The notes: generated from the sequence alone by a model not told the origin. A stretch of 8,533 nt of DNA from Actinomycetota bacterium (GCA_030837445.1 JAUPKM010000504.1:1-8533), one strand, 5' to 3'; shown: positions 1 through 6,346, counted from the stretch's first letter. Translations and numbers: made by a program.

Positions 1-1089
1 GACAAGGGCACCCCGTACATCAACCAGATGGTCCCCAAGATCACCGCGTCGGTGACCGACGGCGCCGTCGGGGTGGCCGTCGACAAGCCCGTGACCGTCA
101 CTGCACAGGGCGGTGTGCTCGGCCCGGTCACCCTGACCGACGCTGCCGGTGAGGAATTGCCCGGCGAGATCGGCCCCGATGGCGTGACCTGGACGGCCGA
201 CGAACCACTGGACTACAACGAGCACTACACCCTGTCCGCCACCGCACTCGGTCTCGGCGGCGTCGCCAGCGAGTCACTGGAGTTCGAGTCCCACTCGCCA
301 GCCAACCTGACCATGCCCTACCTGATGCCCAACGACGGGGACGTGGTCGGCGTGGGGCAAACGATTCAGGTGAAGTTCGACGAGAGCATCCCGGACCGGA
401 TGGCCGCACAGAAGGCCATCACGGTGACCACCACGCCGCCCGTCGAGGGAGCCTTCTACTGGGTCAGCGACCGCGAGGTCCGCTGGCGGCCCAAGGACTT
501 CTGGGCATCCGGCACCACGGTGGACGTCCAGGTGAAGGCCTTCGGTGCCGACCTCGGTAACGGACTGTTCGGGCAGGAAGACCGGAAGGCAACATTCACC
601 ATCGGTGATCGGCTGATCGCCACCGCTGATGACGACACCAAGACCGTGACGATTCGCCGCGGCGACGAGATCATCAAGACGATGCCGACGTCGATGGGCA
701 AGGACAGCACGCCGACACCGAACGGCGTGTACGTCATCGGGGACCGCTATCAGAAGTTGATCATGGACTCCTCGACCTACGGGGTGCCGTCGAACTCGCC
801 CAACGGATACCGCCTCGAGGTCGACTGGGCCACCCAGATGTCCTACAGCGGTATCTACGTGCATTCGGCCCCGTGGTCGATCGGCGCCCAGGGCAGCGCC
901 AACACCAGTCATGGCTGCCTCAACGTCAGCCCGGCCAACGCCGAGTGGTTCTACTTCAACACCAGGCGCGGAGACGTCGTCGAAGTCGTCGGCACCGTCG
1001 GTTCGGTGCTGTCCGGAACTGACGGGCTCGGCGACTGGAACATCCCGTGGTCGCAGTGGAAGGCCGGCAACGCCACCTCCAATCGCTGA
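1..1089 (+). CDS. ldtB: L,D-transpeptidase LdtB (LdtMt2-like), 5' end outside window
   Basis: This enzyme makes 3-3 (meso-Dap to meso-Dap) peptidoglycan cross-links outside the membrane and is the main carbapenem-sensitive L,D-transpeptidase in mycobacteria. The frame is open from base 1 (Asp-Lys-Gly-Thr-Pro) to TGA at 1087, giving 362 visible residues; compared from memory with the 408-residue LdtMt2, about 46 are missing, including the signal peptide and lipobox. Two Ig-like domains occupy roughly visible residues 10-200 (VPKITASVTDGAVGV opens the first, NLTMPYLMP the second). The YkuD catalytic domain follows, with His288 in YVHSAPW and SHGC at residues 303-306, Cys306 being the nucleophile; this offset from LdtMt2 His336/Cys354 is constant. 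The C-terminus (GLGDWNIPWSQWKAGNA) also matches. The internal ATG at 28 is not the true start. The paralogue LdtA is the alternative, but the match favours LdtB. Confidence 0.95.
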   Translation, partial: DKGTPYINQMVPKITASVTDGAVGVAVDKPVTVTAQGGVLGPVTLTDAAGEELPGEIGPDGVTWTADEPLDYNEHYTLSATALGLGGVASESLEFESHSPANLTMPYLMPNDGDVVGVGQTIQVKFDESIPDRMAAQKAITVTTTPPVEGAFYWVSDREVRWRPKDFWASGTTVDVQVKAFGADLGNGLFGQEDRKATFTIGDRLIATADDDTKTVTIRRGDEIIKTMPTSMGKDSTPTPNGVYVIGDRYQKLIMDSSTYGVPSNSPNGYRLEVDWATQMSYSGIYVHSAPWSIGAQGSANTSHGCLNVSPANAEWFYFNTRRGDVVEVVGTVGSVLSGTDGLGDWNIPWSQWKAGNATSNR

Positions 1090-1111
1090 CCTGGAATGGC
1101 TGAACTGCACG

Positions 1112-1134
1112 CGTTGACGCGGCCCGGGTCAACG
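1112..1134 (+). terminator. hairpin after ldtB, possible terminator
   Basis: CGTTGAC and GTCAACG form perfect 7-bp arms around a 9-nt GC-rich loop, 22 nt past the ldtB stop. One G.U and one G-C pair can extend the stem outward. No T-run follows, so this could be a U-tract-less terminator or an operator for the next gene. The TTGACG within it resembles a -35 box but is not properly spaced from the -10-like TAGGCT (1144-1149) or TATTCT (1149-1154). Confidence 0.35.
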
Positions 1135-1201
1135 TGGTCTCCTTAGGCTATTCTCAGCCGCGCTTCGCCGCCGGCGGCGCCTCACCAGGGAGACGGTTCC
1201 T

Positions 1202-2272
1202 ATGCAGATCACCATGCGTTCCTATCTGACCGCCGGAACGGTTGCCGTCGTCGGCGCCGGTGCGATCGCCATGACCCCGGTGGTCATGGATGCCCCACTC
1301 GCGGTTCCAGTGCCGGCCGTCGCCGAGGTCAGTCTCACCGGACTGGGCCTGTCTCTGACCGACGTCGTCGGACTGCTTCAGGGCTTCGGCATCGGTGGAG
1401 CGCTGCCGGACTTCCTGACCTCACTGCCCTCGCTGCTGCCCACCGACATCGTCACCGCGGTGATCACCGAGTTCGTCAACCAGGCCAGCCCGTTGGTCCT
1501 GGCCGCCGCAGGGGAGGTGTTCGACTACCTGGGTGCGGCCATCGCCGGACTGATCAGCGGACCCGACTCGATCCCCGCGCGGTTCGGCGACGCCCTTGCC
1601 GCCATCCCGCAGACCGTGGTCGCCGCGTTCGAGGCGCTGGGATCCGGGGATTTGGCGACCGCCCTGCAGACGATCACCGACGTCCTGGCCGGCCCGGTCT
1701 CCGGGATCGCGGCGGTGCTGTCCGAAGCCACCCAGGCGTTCGAGGAGTTCCTGACCACCGAGTTCAACGGCCTCATCACCACGCTCCCCGCCGTGTTGTT
1801 CTCGGCGGTGCAGACCGTGCTGAGCGGCAACCTGCAGTCGCTGATCGACACGCTCGGCGACGCACTGTCGGGCCTGCTCGGCGGTCTCATCCCCGGGGCG
1901 GGCGCGTCCGCCGTTCCGGCCGCCGCCGCTGTCGTGGCGGTGGGCAACAGCCCGGCGAACCGTGCCCAGTCGGCGCTGCCTGCCGCCGCCGAGGTGCCGG
2001 CCGCCGTCGCTCCCGTCGCGGTTTCCGTCGCGGTGTCGGCTCCGGAGGAGAGCGCAGCGGCTCTGTCCGACGAGACCCCGGCCGCGGCAACGGTTTCCGC
2101 GCCGCGCTCGAGGGGGGCCGCCAAGGCGGCAGCGGCCGACCAGGCGCCAGGGGCGAGCGCGGCCACCGCCACCGCAGAACCGGACACGGGCGGTGACGCG
2201 GGGGCAACGTCGCAGCGCTCGAGTGCTGGCAAGGCTGGTGCGGCGCGGGCTGCCCAGGGCGCTACCCGATAG
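1202..2272 (+). CDS. secreted Ala-rich envelope protein, GjpA-like family
   Basis: This 356-residue protein starts at ATG 1202, with AGGGAGA (1187-1193) eight bases upstream. The N-terminus (MQITMRSYLTAGTVAVVGAG) is a short basic stretch plus a hydrophobic segment to about residue 40, a signal peptide or anchor. Residues 45-235 are a run of amphipathic, Gly/Ala/Leu-rich helices. From about 235 to the end the protein is low-complexity, rich in Ala, Pro, Val and Ser with a basic tail, as in many mycobacterial cell-wall proteins. The MQ-T-RSYLTAG opening recalls the mycobacterial proteins annotated as 'outer membrane porin GjpA' after the Gordonia channel. That link is from memory; channel activity is not shown here, and there are no PE or PPE motifs. 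It runs tail-to-tail with the Doc-like toxin gene, one base between stop codons. Confidence 0.7.
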   Translation: MQITMRSYLTAGTVAVVGAGAIAMTPVVMDAPLAVPVPAVAEVSLTGLGLSLTDVVGLLQGFGIGGALPDFLTSLPSLLPTDIVTAVITEFVNQASPLVLAAAGEVFDYLGAAIAGLISGPDSIPARFGDALAAIPQTVVAAFEALGSGDLATALQTITDVLAGPVSGIAAVLSEATQAFEEFLTTEFNGLITTLPAVLFSAVQTVLSGNLQSLIDTLGDALSGLLGGLIPGAGASAVPAAAAVVAVGNSPANRAQSALPAAAEVPAAVAPVAVSVAVSAPEESAAALSDETPAAATVSAPRSRGAAKAAAADQAPGASAATATAEPDTGGDAGATSQRSSAGKAGAARAAQGATR

Positions 2273-2273
2273 C

Positions 2274-2660
2274 TCAAACGGTGGGGCTCAGCCCATCAAC
2301 GGCGATCGCTGAGAGTCGGGCCGTGATCTGGTCGACGGTGTCCAGCTCGCGGGTGGCCACCGTGATGATCAGTTCGAAGCGCTCGTCCTCGGTGGCGGTG
2401 ACGCGGTAGCCGTTCAAGCCGTAGAACAGCCGCGTTGCAGCCCAGGCGGTGCGCTTGTTGCCGTCTGCCAGAGCGTGGTTGGTGGCCAGGGACTGCAGCA
2501 GTGCGGCTGCCTTCTGGTGAATCGTCGGATAGGCGTCCGCCCCGAAGACCGACGCCTGTGGTCTTGCCAGCGCGGACTCGATCAGTCCATAGTCCGAGAT
2601 GGTGAAGCCGGCGCGGGTGGTCAGTGCCACGACGTCATCGAGTGCCAGGTACTCGATCAC
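2274..2660 (-). CDS. doc: Fic/Doc-family toxin (death-on-curing type)
   Basis: This is a 128-residue protein of usual Doc length. The Fic/Doc signature is HALADGNKR at residues 62-70, followed by TAW: His62, Asp66, Asn68, Lys69 and Arg70 of the nucleotide-binding loop are present, with Leu where the consensus HxFx(D/N)xNKR has Phe. The upstream helix YPTIHQKAAALLQSLATNHA is also typical. P1 Doc phosphorylates EF-Tu (Thr382) and stops translation until neutralised; the same activity here is inferred. The start is GTG at 2660, within a GTGA overlap with the antitoxin stop (2657-2659), which implies translational coupling and an antitoxin-first operon. All recognisable motif residues are intact, so the gene looks functional. 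Confidence 0.87.
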   Translation of the reverse strand: MIEYLALDDVVALTTRAGFTISDYGLIESALARPQASVFGADAYPTIHQKAAALLQSLATNHALADGNKRTAWAATRLFYGLNGYRVTATEDERFELIITVATRELDTVDQITARLSAIAVDGLSPTV

Positions 2661-2857
2661 GCGTCCGCGAGGCGGTCGAACAGCCCGGCATCCTCGGTGA
2701 AGATCTGCTCGATGATCGCGTCGCGTCGCTGGGTACGGCGGTTGACATACTCGTCAATCGCTCGAAGCGCCACCGTCTGCATGGAGACACCCTCACGCTC
2801 AGCGGTAGCGCGGAGCTTGTCCGTTTGCTCCGCGGAAAGCCGCAACGTCATAGCCAC
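2657..2857 (-). CDS. ribbon-helix-helix antitoxin of the Doc-like toxin
   Basis: This is a 66-residue protein if started at GTG 2857, or 64 from the in-frame ATG at 2851. The N-terminal strand MTLRLS, helix AEQTDKLRATAERE, turn GVSMQ and helix TVALRAIDEYVNRR give the DNA-binding ribbon-helix-helix fold. The C-terminal part (DAIIEQIFTEDAGLFDRLAD) is the likely toxin-binding segment. I prefer GTG 2857 because a TATCAT box (2870-2865) ends 7 nt before it, so transcription could begin at the start codon (leaderless), and no Shine-Dalgarno is visible before either start. It is first in the operon and overlaps the toxin gene by 4 nt. It probably represses its own promoter through the palindrome at 2866-2883. 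A longer open frame to 3046 overlaps thyA antisense and is not protein-like. Confidence 0.82.
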   Translation of the reverse strand: MAMTLRLSAEQTDKLRATAEREGVSMQTVALRAIDEYVNRRTQRRDAIIEQIFTEDAGLFDRLADA

Positions 2858-2864
2858 AGGTGAA

Positions 2865-2883
2865 ATGATACCGACTGGTATCA
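2865..2883 (-). promoter_or_regulatory. antitoxin/doc promoter with palindromic operator
   Basis: TGATACC-GACT-GGTATCA (2866-2883) has perfect 7-bp arms and a 4-nt spacer. On the minus strand its edge forms the -10-like hexamer TATCAT (2870-2865), 7 nt before the GTG at 2857. No good -35 is seen. A palindrome covering the -10 is the usual arrangement for an autoregulated toxin-antitoxin operon. It lies 52 nt upstream of the proposed thyA promoter, so binding could also affect thyA. Confidence 0.6.
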
Positions 2884-2934
2884 CTGTCCAGGCCCCAACA
2901 GGGGAGCAGGATCTCTGCGAGACAGGCAGCATCG

Positions 2935-2969
2935 TTCCGCGGCTGCGCTCCGAGAAATACACTGGCCGG
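2935..2969 (+). promoter_or_regulatory. putative leaderless thyA promoter
   Basis: TTCCGC (2935-2940), a 17-nt spacer and TACACT (2958-2963, TANNNT type) are followed by 6 nt and then the GTG start at 2970. The spacing would put the transcription start on the start codon. The -35 match is weak. No Shine-Dalgarno precedes the GTG, which fits a leaderless transcript. Confidence 0.45.
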
Positions 2970-3767
2970 GTGATCGCCACCCCGTACGAGGACCTGCTGC
3001 GCCGTGTGCTTGACGAGGGGACGCAGAAGTCCGATCGGACCGGCACCGGAACCCGCAGCCTGTTCGGCGCGCAGCTGCGCTACGACCTCGCCGAGGGGTT
3101 TCCGCTGATCACCACCAAAGAGGTGCATTTCAAGTCGGTGGCCTACGAGCTGCTGTGGTTCCTGCGCGGCGACTCCAACGTCGACTGGCTGCAGCAGCAC
3201 GGGGTGAAGATTTGGAACGAATGGGCCTCGGAGACAGGCGATCTCGGCCCGGTCTACGGGGTGCAGTGGCGGTCATGGCCGACGCCGTCCGGCGGCCATA
3301 TCGACCAGATCAGCGCTGCCCTGGAGCTACTGCGCACAGACCCCGACTCACGCCGCATCATCGTCTCGGCCTGGAACGTGGCTGACCTGCCCAAGATGGC
3401 ACTGCCGCCGTGCCACGCGTTCTTTCAGTTCTACGTCGGCGCCGGCAGGCTTAGCTGCCAGCTTTACCAGCGCAGCGCAGACCTTTTCCTCGGGGTCCCG
3501 TTCAACATCGCCAGCTACGCACTGCTCACCCACATGATGGCCGCGCAGGCGGGGCTGGGTGTGGGGGACTTCATCTGGACCGGCGGGGACTGCCATATCT
3601 ACGACAACCACGTCGAGCAGGTGACCGAGCAGCTTTCCCGCGACCCGCGGCCGTACCCGGAACTCAAACTCGCACCGCGCGAGTCGATCTTCGACTACAC
3701 CTACGACGATATCGAGATCCGCGATTACCGGCCGCACCCGGCGATCAAGGCTCCCGTCGCCGTCTGA
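2970..3767 (+). CDS. thyA: thymidylate synthase ThyA
   Basis: ThyA converts dUMP to dTMP using methylenetetrahydrofolate as methyl donor and reductant, producing dihydrofolate. This 265-residue protein matches the family along its length (M. tuberculosis ThyA is 263). Visible motifs are SDRTGTGTRSLFG near the N-terminus, DPDSRRIIVSAWN (phosphate-binding arginines), the catalytic LPPCHAFFQFYV with Cys148, RSADLFLGVPFNIASYALL and DCHIYDNH. The C-terminus (HPAIKAPVAV) is intact. The GTG at 2970 is chosen because ThyA proteins begin just before TPYEDLL and a -10-like box lies 6 nt upstream. The frame stays open back to 2475, but that part is antisense to the toxin-antitoxin genes; an ATG at 2865 would add 35 unsupported residues. 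In other mycobacteria dfrA normally follows thyA; here it does not. Confidence 0.96.
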   Translation: MIATPYEDLLRRVLDEGTQKSDRTGTGTRSLFGAQLRYDLAEGFPLITTKEVHFKSVAYELLWFLRGDSNVDWLQQHGVKIWNEWASETGDLGPVYGVQWRSWPTPSGGHIDQISAALELLRTDPDSRRIIVSAWNVADLPKMALPPCHAFFQFYVGAGRLSCQLYQRSADLFLGVPFNIASYALLTHMMAAQAGLGVGDFIWTGGDCHIYDNHVEQVTEQLSRDPRPYPELKLAPRESIFDYTYDDIEIRDYRPHPAIKAPVAV

Positions 3768-3801
3768 CTGCCAGAGCGTTCATACAGAGGTAGTCGTCCG
3801 A

Positions 3802-4200
3802 TCATCGCTCCTCCCACGGATTCAGGTATCGAACACCCAGCGGTTCGAAGTGCTTGGTAGTCCGGGTGACGACGATCCTTCCCGTCGATTGAGCGACGGC
3901 GGCGATCAATGCATCGTCGTGGGGGGCGTGTTCGGGCACCCGGTAAGCGGCGAGGATGCGGGCGGCGGCCAGGTCGAACGGCAGGGTCCGGCGGGCGAAC
4001 GTGCGCAGCACCTTATCGTCGAACCATCGCCGCAGGTGCGTTCCCTGCTCCGGGTTTGTGCGTTCCTTGCCGAAGACCCCGCGTTCGATCTCTGCCAGCG
4101 TTGTGGCCGCGATGAACTGCTCGGTGGCGGAAACCGAGTCCGCCCACCGCTGTACCGCCGGGTTGCGTTCCGGCAGATGATATCGGTTTTTCGATAGCGT
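3802..4200 (-). pseudogene. vapC: vapC toxin (PIN domain, FitB type), 5'-truncated remnant
   Basis: The minus-strand frame from a stop codon at 4203-4201 down to the stop at 3802 reads as most of a FitB-type VapC ribonuclease: RNPAVQRWADS, then FIAATTLAEIERGVFG with the second conserved acidic residue, a basic middle (HLRRWFDD), RTLPFDLAAARILAAYR, HDDALIAAVA with the third acidic residue, and the terminal GVRYLNPWE. The start is gone: the LDTNVxSE strand with the first catalytic Asp is absent, no ATG, GTG or TTG lies in frame before GTG 4011, and the sequence just upstream is unrelated. The fourth acidic site, usually in a RDFE-like motif, reads TKHFE, so Asp has become His. No vapB antitoxin is visible upstream. 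The 69-codon open frame from 4011 is only the C-terminal half. This is almost certainly inactive debris of an older module. Confidence 0.75.
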
Positions 4201-4290
4201 TCAATGCGTGCCGTGGTTCGAGGCTGGGATGTCGATGCCGTCGGATACCCGCCGCCGCAGCGAACTCTGTGAGCTGTCACCGTTGCGCGC

Positions 4291-4303
4291 TAGCATCCCG
4301 TCC
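4291..4303 (+). promoter_or_regulatory. putative leaderless promoter of the coiled-coil gene
   Basis: TAGCAT (4291-4296, TANNNT type) sits 7 nt before the ATG at 4304, and no Shine-Dalgarno is present. This spacing suits transcription beginning at the start codon. No convincing -35 box is seen. Confidence 0.4.
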
Positions 4304-5119
4304 ATGGGGGCGAAGAAGAGCGATGACGGCAAGGGCTTGGCTTGGGCAATTCTGTTGTTCCTTCTCTTTGTGGCTGTCGCTTGGCCCTACTTCGTGGGGA
4401 CCTGGCTGGCCGTGCAACTCGGGGCGGACAACCCGTCCACGGCGCGGTCAGTGACCGGCTGGTTCCTGGAAGTGCTGTGGCTGGGCGCACTGGTGTCCCT
4501 AGCTGGGTGGGCGTGGCTCAAAGAGAAACAGAAGAAGGACGAGGCCCGCCGTCTCGAATTCCTAACGCAGCAACGCAAGCGAGAGTTCGGGTCGACCGGC
4601 GCGCGTCTGTACGAACAGGCCGACACGTCGGTGTCGCAGATCGCCGCGTCGGAGGCCGCCCGGACGGGATGGCTCGGGGACCCCGCTCAGTTCGACTTTC
4701 GCGCCGACCTGGAGGCGATCGCCGCCAATCTTCGCCGGGCCGAGAAGATCCGCACCGTCACTTCGGCCGCCGCCTCGATCCGTGACTTCAGCCAGGCCGA
4801 CAAGAAGATGCTGCACGACGCGGAGGTCGAGATCTCCAATCTGGAGAACTCGGTGAAGCAACGGGTCGAGCTGATGGCCGAGTGCGCACAGCAGGCCGCC
4901 GACATCGACCGCGCCCTGCGTGAGGAACGCGAAAGCGTCGTCATGGCCCAGCGGCGCGAGGACCTGCGCGGACGCCTCGGCCCGATTCTCTACGGGTCGC
5001 AGACGATGCCGATCGACAGCCCTTCGGAGTGTGCCGACGTGGTGACGGCCCGTGCCGCGGCGTTTCACGAACTCAAAGCGCTCATCGACAAGCATCGGCT
5101 CGACGCGGCCAGCGGCTAA
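4304..5119 (+). CDS. two-TM membrane protein with coiled-coil cytoplasmic domain, unknown function
   Basis: I do not recognise the family. From ATG 4304 the protein has 271 residues. A short basic N-terminus (MGAKKSDDGK) precedes TM1 (about 12-38, AWAILLFLLFVAVAWPYFVG) and TM2 (about 48-72, GWFLEVLWLGALVSLAGWAW), joined by a short loop. A highly charged region follows (KEKQKKDEARRLEFL), then a long, mainly helical domain rich in Glu, Arg, Gln and Ala, with coiled-coil character around residues 135-220 (DLEAIAANLRRAEKIR, EVEISNLENSVKQRVEL, ALREERESVVMAQRRE). Hydrophobic N-terminus and charged tail suggest a helical hairpin with the coiled coil in the cytoplasm. An upstream in-frame ATG (4208) is rejected because a TAGCAT box lies 7 nt before 4304. 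Codon use is normally GC-rich. It stands alone between the vapC remnant and the tRNA-derived repeat. Confidence 0.75.
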   Translation: MGAKKSDDGKGLAWAILLFLLFVAVAWPYFVGTWLAVQLGADNPSTARSVTGWFLEVLWLGALVSLAGWAWLKEKQKKDEARRLEFLTQQRKREFGSTGARLYEQADTSVSQIAASEAARTGWLGDPAQFDFRADLEAIAANLRRAEKIRTVTSAAASIRDFSQADKKMLHDAEVEISNLENSVKQRVELMAECAQQAADIDRALREERESVVMAQRREDLRGRLGPILYGSQTMPIDSPSECADVVTARAAAFHELKALIDKHRLDAASG

Positions 5120-5140
5120 GCGAACCGGCGCGGCGGGGAA

Positions 5141-5157
5141 GGTGCTGAATCAGCGCC
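5141..5157 (+). terminator. hairpin after the coiled-coil gene
   Basis: GGTGCTG-AAT-CAGCGCC can form a 7-bp stem (one G.U) with a 3-nt loop, 21 nt past the stop at 5119. No T-run follows, so a terminator role is tentative. Confidence 0.35.
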
Positions 5158-5206
5158 CCAGCCGGATAGCGCATCGCGGGTGGGGATGGGTGTTCCGGCA
5201 AAACGA

Positions 5207-5236
5207 AAAACCGCCCCTGATCAGGTCAGGAGCGGT
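5207..5236 (-). terminator. second copy of the tRNA-His terminator
   Basis: On the minus strand, 11-nt arms (5236-5226 and 5220-5210, one G.U pair) flank a 5-nt loop and are followed by TTTTTCGTTTTG. This 30-nt block is identical to the one beside tRNA-His. Here it would stop minus-strand transcription leaving the mazEF side. Confidence 0.75.
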
Positions 5237-5245
5237 TCTCCGTGG

Positions 5246-5269
5246 TGGGGTGGCTGACGGGACTCGAAC
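5246..5269 (-). other. tRNA-His 3' fragment (orphan)
   Basis: These 24 nt equal positions 53-76 of the intact tRNA-His, that is part of the T-loop, the T-stem 3' strand, the acceptor 3' strand, C73 and the encoded CCA. The D and anticodon arms are absent, so it cannot make a tRNA. It is the remnant expected when an element inserts at the tRNA 3' end. Confidence 0.85.
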
Positions 5270-5435
5270 TTCTGTCAGGTGTTCGAACGGGTGTTTCAGC
5301 ATGATGTGGAAATTGGGTCTGATCTGCGGATTCGTGGCTGAGGACATCGAAAGCGACACAGGGGGAACGGGTGATCGAACCGTCGAAAGACACGCAGCCA
5401 ACGAAGCGGTCATCCGCGGCCAGAGAGCTGGCGAC

Positions 5436-5882
5436 GTGAAGAAGGTACCGGTGGTGCGGAAGGCGCGAACGCGTGTCTGGCGGCTGGGCGATACCGACGG
5501 CGGCGCACCAAAAGAGCAGGCCTCGGCGGCTTCTGATGGACCTCCCCGGAAGATGACACCGCTTCGTGAAATCAACAGCGAGCTGGCGGAGTTGGCCGCC
5601 AAGAAACAACTTCACCCCGAGAATCACCAGCGTCTCAAGCGGATCCTGAACGAGCTCGAGCAGATTCTGAACGAAGCGGCACGTCTCGCCTCCACGCGTC
5701 CCGAGTCCCGGCGCTTGTACGAGCGGGCGCTGCGGAGCCAGCAGAAGGCCCTGGCACTCGCCGCGCGGAAGAATCGGAGAAATCGGGCCTCTGGCCCAGC
5801 CGGGATGGTTCAAAACCGTGGGCTGTCCCAGGGCGGTCGTGAAGTTCTCGGCGGGTTGCCGTCATCGCGGCGCGGACACTGA
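5436..5882 (+). CDS. small basic helical protein, unknown function
   Basis: I do not recognise a family. From GTG 5436 (GAGAG 8 nt upstream) it has 148 residues; ATG 5553 would give 109, and the frame is open back into the repeat. The N-terminus is basic (MKKVPVVRKARTRVWRLG), followed by a polar linker. Residues about 40-118 look like two or three charged helices with coiled-coil character (LREINSELAELAAKKQ, HQRLKRILNELEQILNEAAR, SRRLYERALRSQQKALALAA). The tail is Arg/Gly-rich. Codons from 5553 on are GC-rich at third positions, as expected of real coding sequence; before that the bias is weaker, so the start is uncertain. It is the first gene inside the tRNA-bounded segment. A nucleic-acid-binding role is possible from its charge only. 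Confidence 0.5.
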   Translation: MKKVPVVRKARTRVWRLGDTDGGAPKEQASAASDGPPRKMTPLREINSELAELAAKKQLHPENHQRLKRILNELEQILNEAARLASTRPESRRLYERALRSQQKALALAARKNRRNRASGPAGMVQNRGLSQGGREVLGGLPSSRRGH

Positions 5883-6022
5883 CCGGCAGCGTCGCCTGCA
5901 TCGTCTGCACCTACGCCCAGTGCCGCTGGACCCGTAGATCGCGCTTCTGACTGGCTGGCCCGATCCATGAGGTGGTGCGGCCGCCTGAACAGGAAATGCC
6001 CAAGAAGGGGCTGCGCGCGGCG

Positions 6023-6343
6023 TTAGTCGAGGTCGAGGCTGACGCGGATGGCGTCGCTGACGCGGCGAAGCTCAACGGGGCTGAGGCGCCCGCGATGCCG
6101 TCGGAGCTTGCCCTTCGGGATCGTGTGCAACTCCGTCGTGTTCACCCAGGAGCGATCCCGCCCCGTCAGCCCCGCGTCCGCATCGACATCGACGTGGGTC
6201 GAGCGCGGGCCGGCGGTGCCGGTCACCTCCACGACGGTCACCGCCCCCAAACGGGCGATAAGGGGATTGCTGGTGAGTACGACGCACGGGCGCGTCCCGA
6301 TGGGCTTGGGGAACTGCACGTCCCACACGTCTCCGCGGAACAT
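6023..6343 (-). CDS. mazF: MazF/PemK-family endoribonuclease toxin
   Basis: This 106-residue protein has the usual MazF length. It shows MFRGDVWDVQFP at the N-terminus (family pattern RG-[DE]-[VI]-W), TRPCVVLTSNP at residues 17-27 (family pattern RPxVVLS), the strand AVTVVEVTG with the conserved Thr41, and WVNTTELHTIPKGKL at residues 66-80, corresponding to the family's N-x-x-[QE]-[IL]-x-T-[IV] segment. The C-terminal helix (LSPVELRRVSDAIRVSLDL) is typical. MazF toxins cut single-stranded RNA at short motifs; the motif for this one cannot be read from sequence. The ATG at 6343 is 3 nt past the antitoxin stop, so the pair is an operon. All recognisable family positions are intact. Confidence 0.9.
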   Translation of the reverse strand: MFRGDVWDVQFPKPIGTRPCVVLTSNPLIARLGAVTVVEVTGTAGPRSTHVDVDADAGLTGRDRSWVNTTELHTIPKGKLRRHRGRLSPVELRRVSDAIRVSLDLD

Positions 6344-6346
6344 CGC

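Larger units (their letters stand above)
5162..5269. repeat. distal direct-repeat copy of the tRNA-His downstream region (att-like)
   Basis: This is homologous to 7875-7994. The core 5207-5269 matches 7932-7994 at 60 of 63 positions (differences at 5237, 5238 and 5242). A 15-nt outer block (5162-5176) matches 7875-7889 exactly. The 30-40 nt between are related but diverged, with a 12-nt length difference. Identity stops at 5269, inside the T-loop of the tRNA sequence. The copy lies downstream of tRNA-His in its direction of transcription, where the displaced 3' end of an integration target would be found. Confidence 0.85.

Noticed and set aside
274..1110. 278-codon minus-strand open frame opposite ldtB
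   Set aside because: It is a high-GC shadow; the plus-strand frame is unmistakably an L,D-transpeptidase with catalytic residues.
1114..1154. TTGACG as -35 with TAGGCT or TATTCT as -10 for the GjpA-like gene
   Set aside because: The spacers would be 24 and 29 nt, too long for a standard promoter; TTGACG is better explained as part of the 1112-1134 hairpin.
1202..2272. PE or PPE family membership for the Ala-rich protein
   Set aside because: No Pro-Glu or Pro-Pro-Glu N-terminal motif, no WxG or YxxxD/E signal; it has an N-terminal signal-like segment instead.
1525..2277. 250-codon minus-strand Ala-rich open frame
   Set aside because: It is the mirror of the Ala/Pro-rich plus-strand gene, which has a signal peptide and a Shine-Dalgarno; the minus frame has neither.
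2475..2969. Open frame in phase with thyA extending it to 430 residues
   Set aside because: It is antisense to the well-supported antitoxin and toxin genes, and ThyA proteins begin just before TPYEDLL; the extra 165 residues are not family-like.
5246..5269. A second functional tRNA-His
   Set aside because: Only the 3' third is present; D and anticodon arms are missing.
5052..5435. Upstream part of the 276-codon open frame, overlapping the coiled-coil gene and the repeat
   Set aside because: It begins inside the preceding gene in another frame and translates the terminator and tRNA fragment; no protein features before about 5436.
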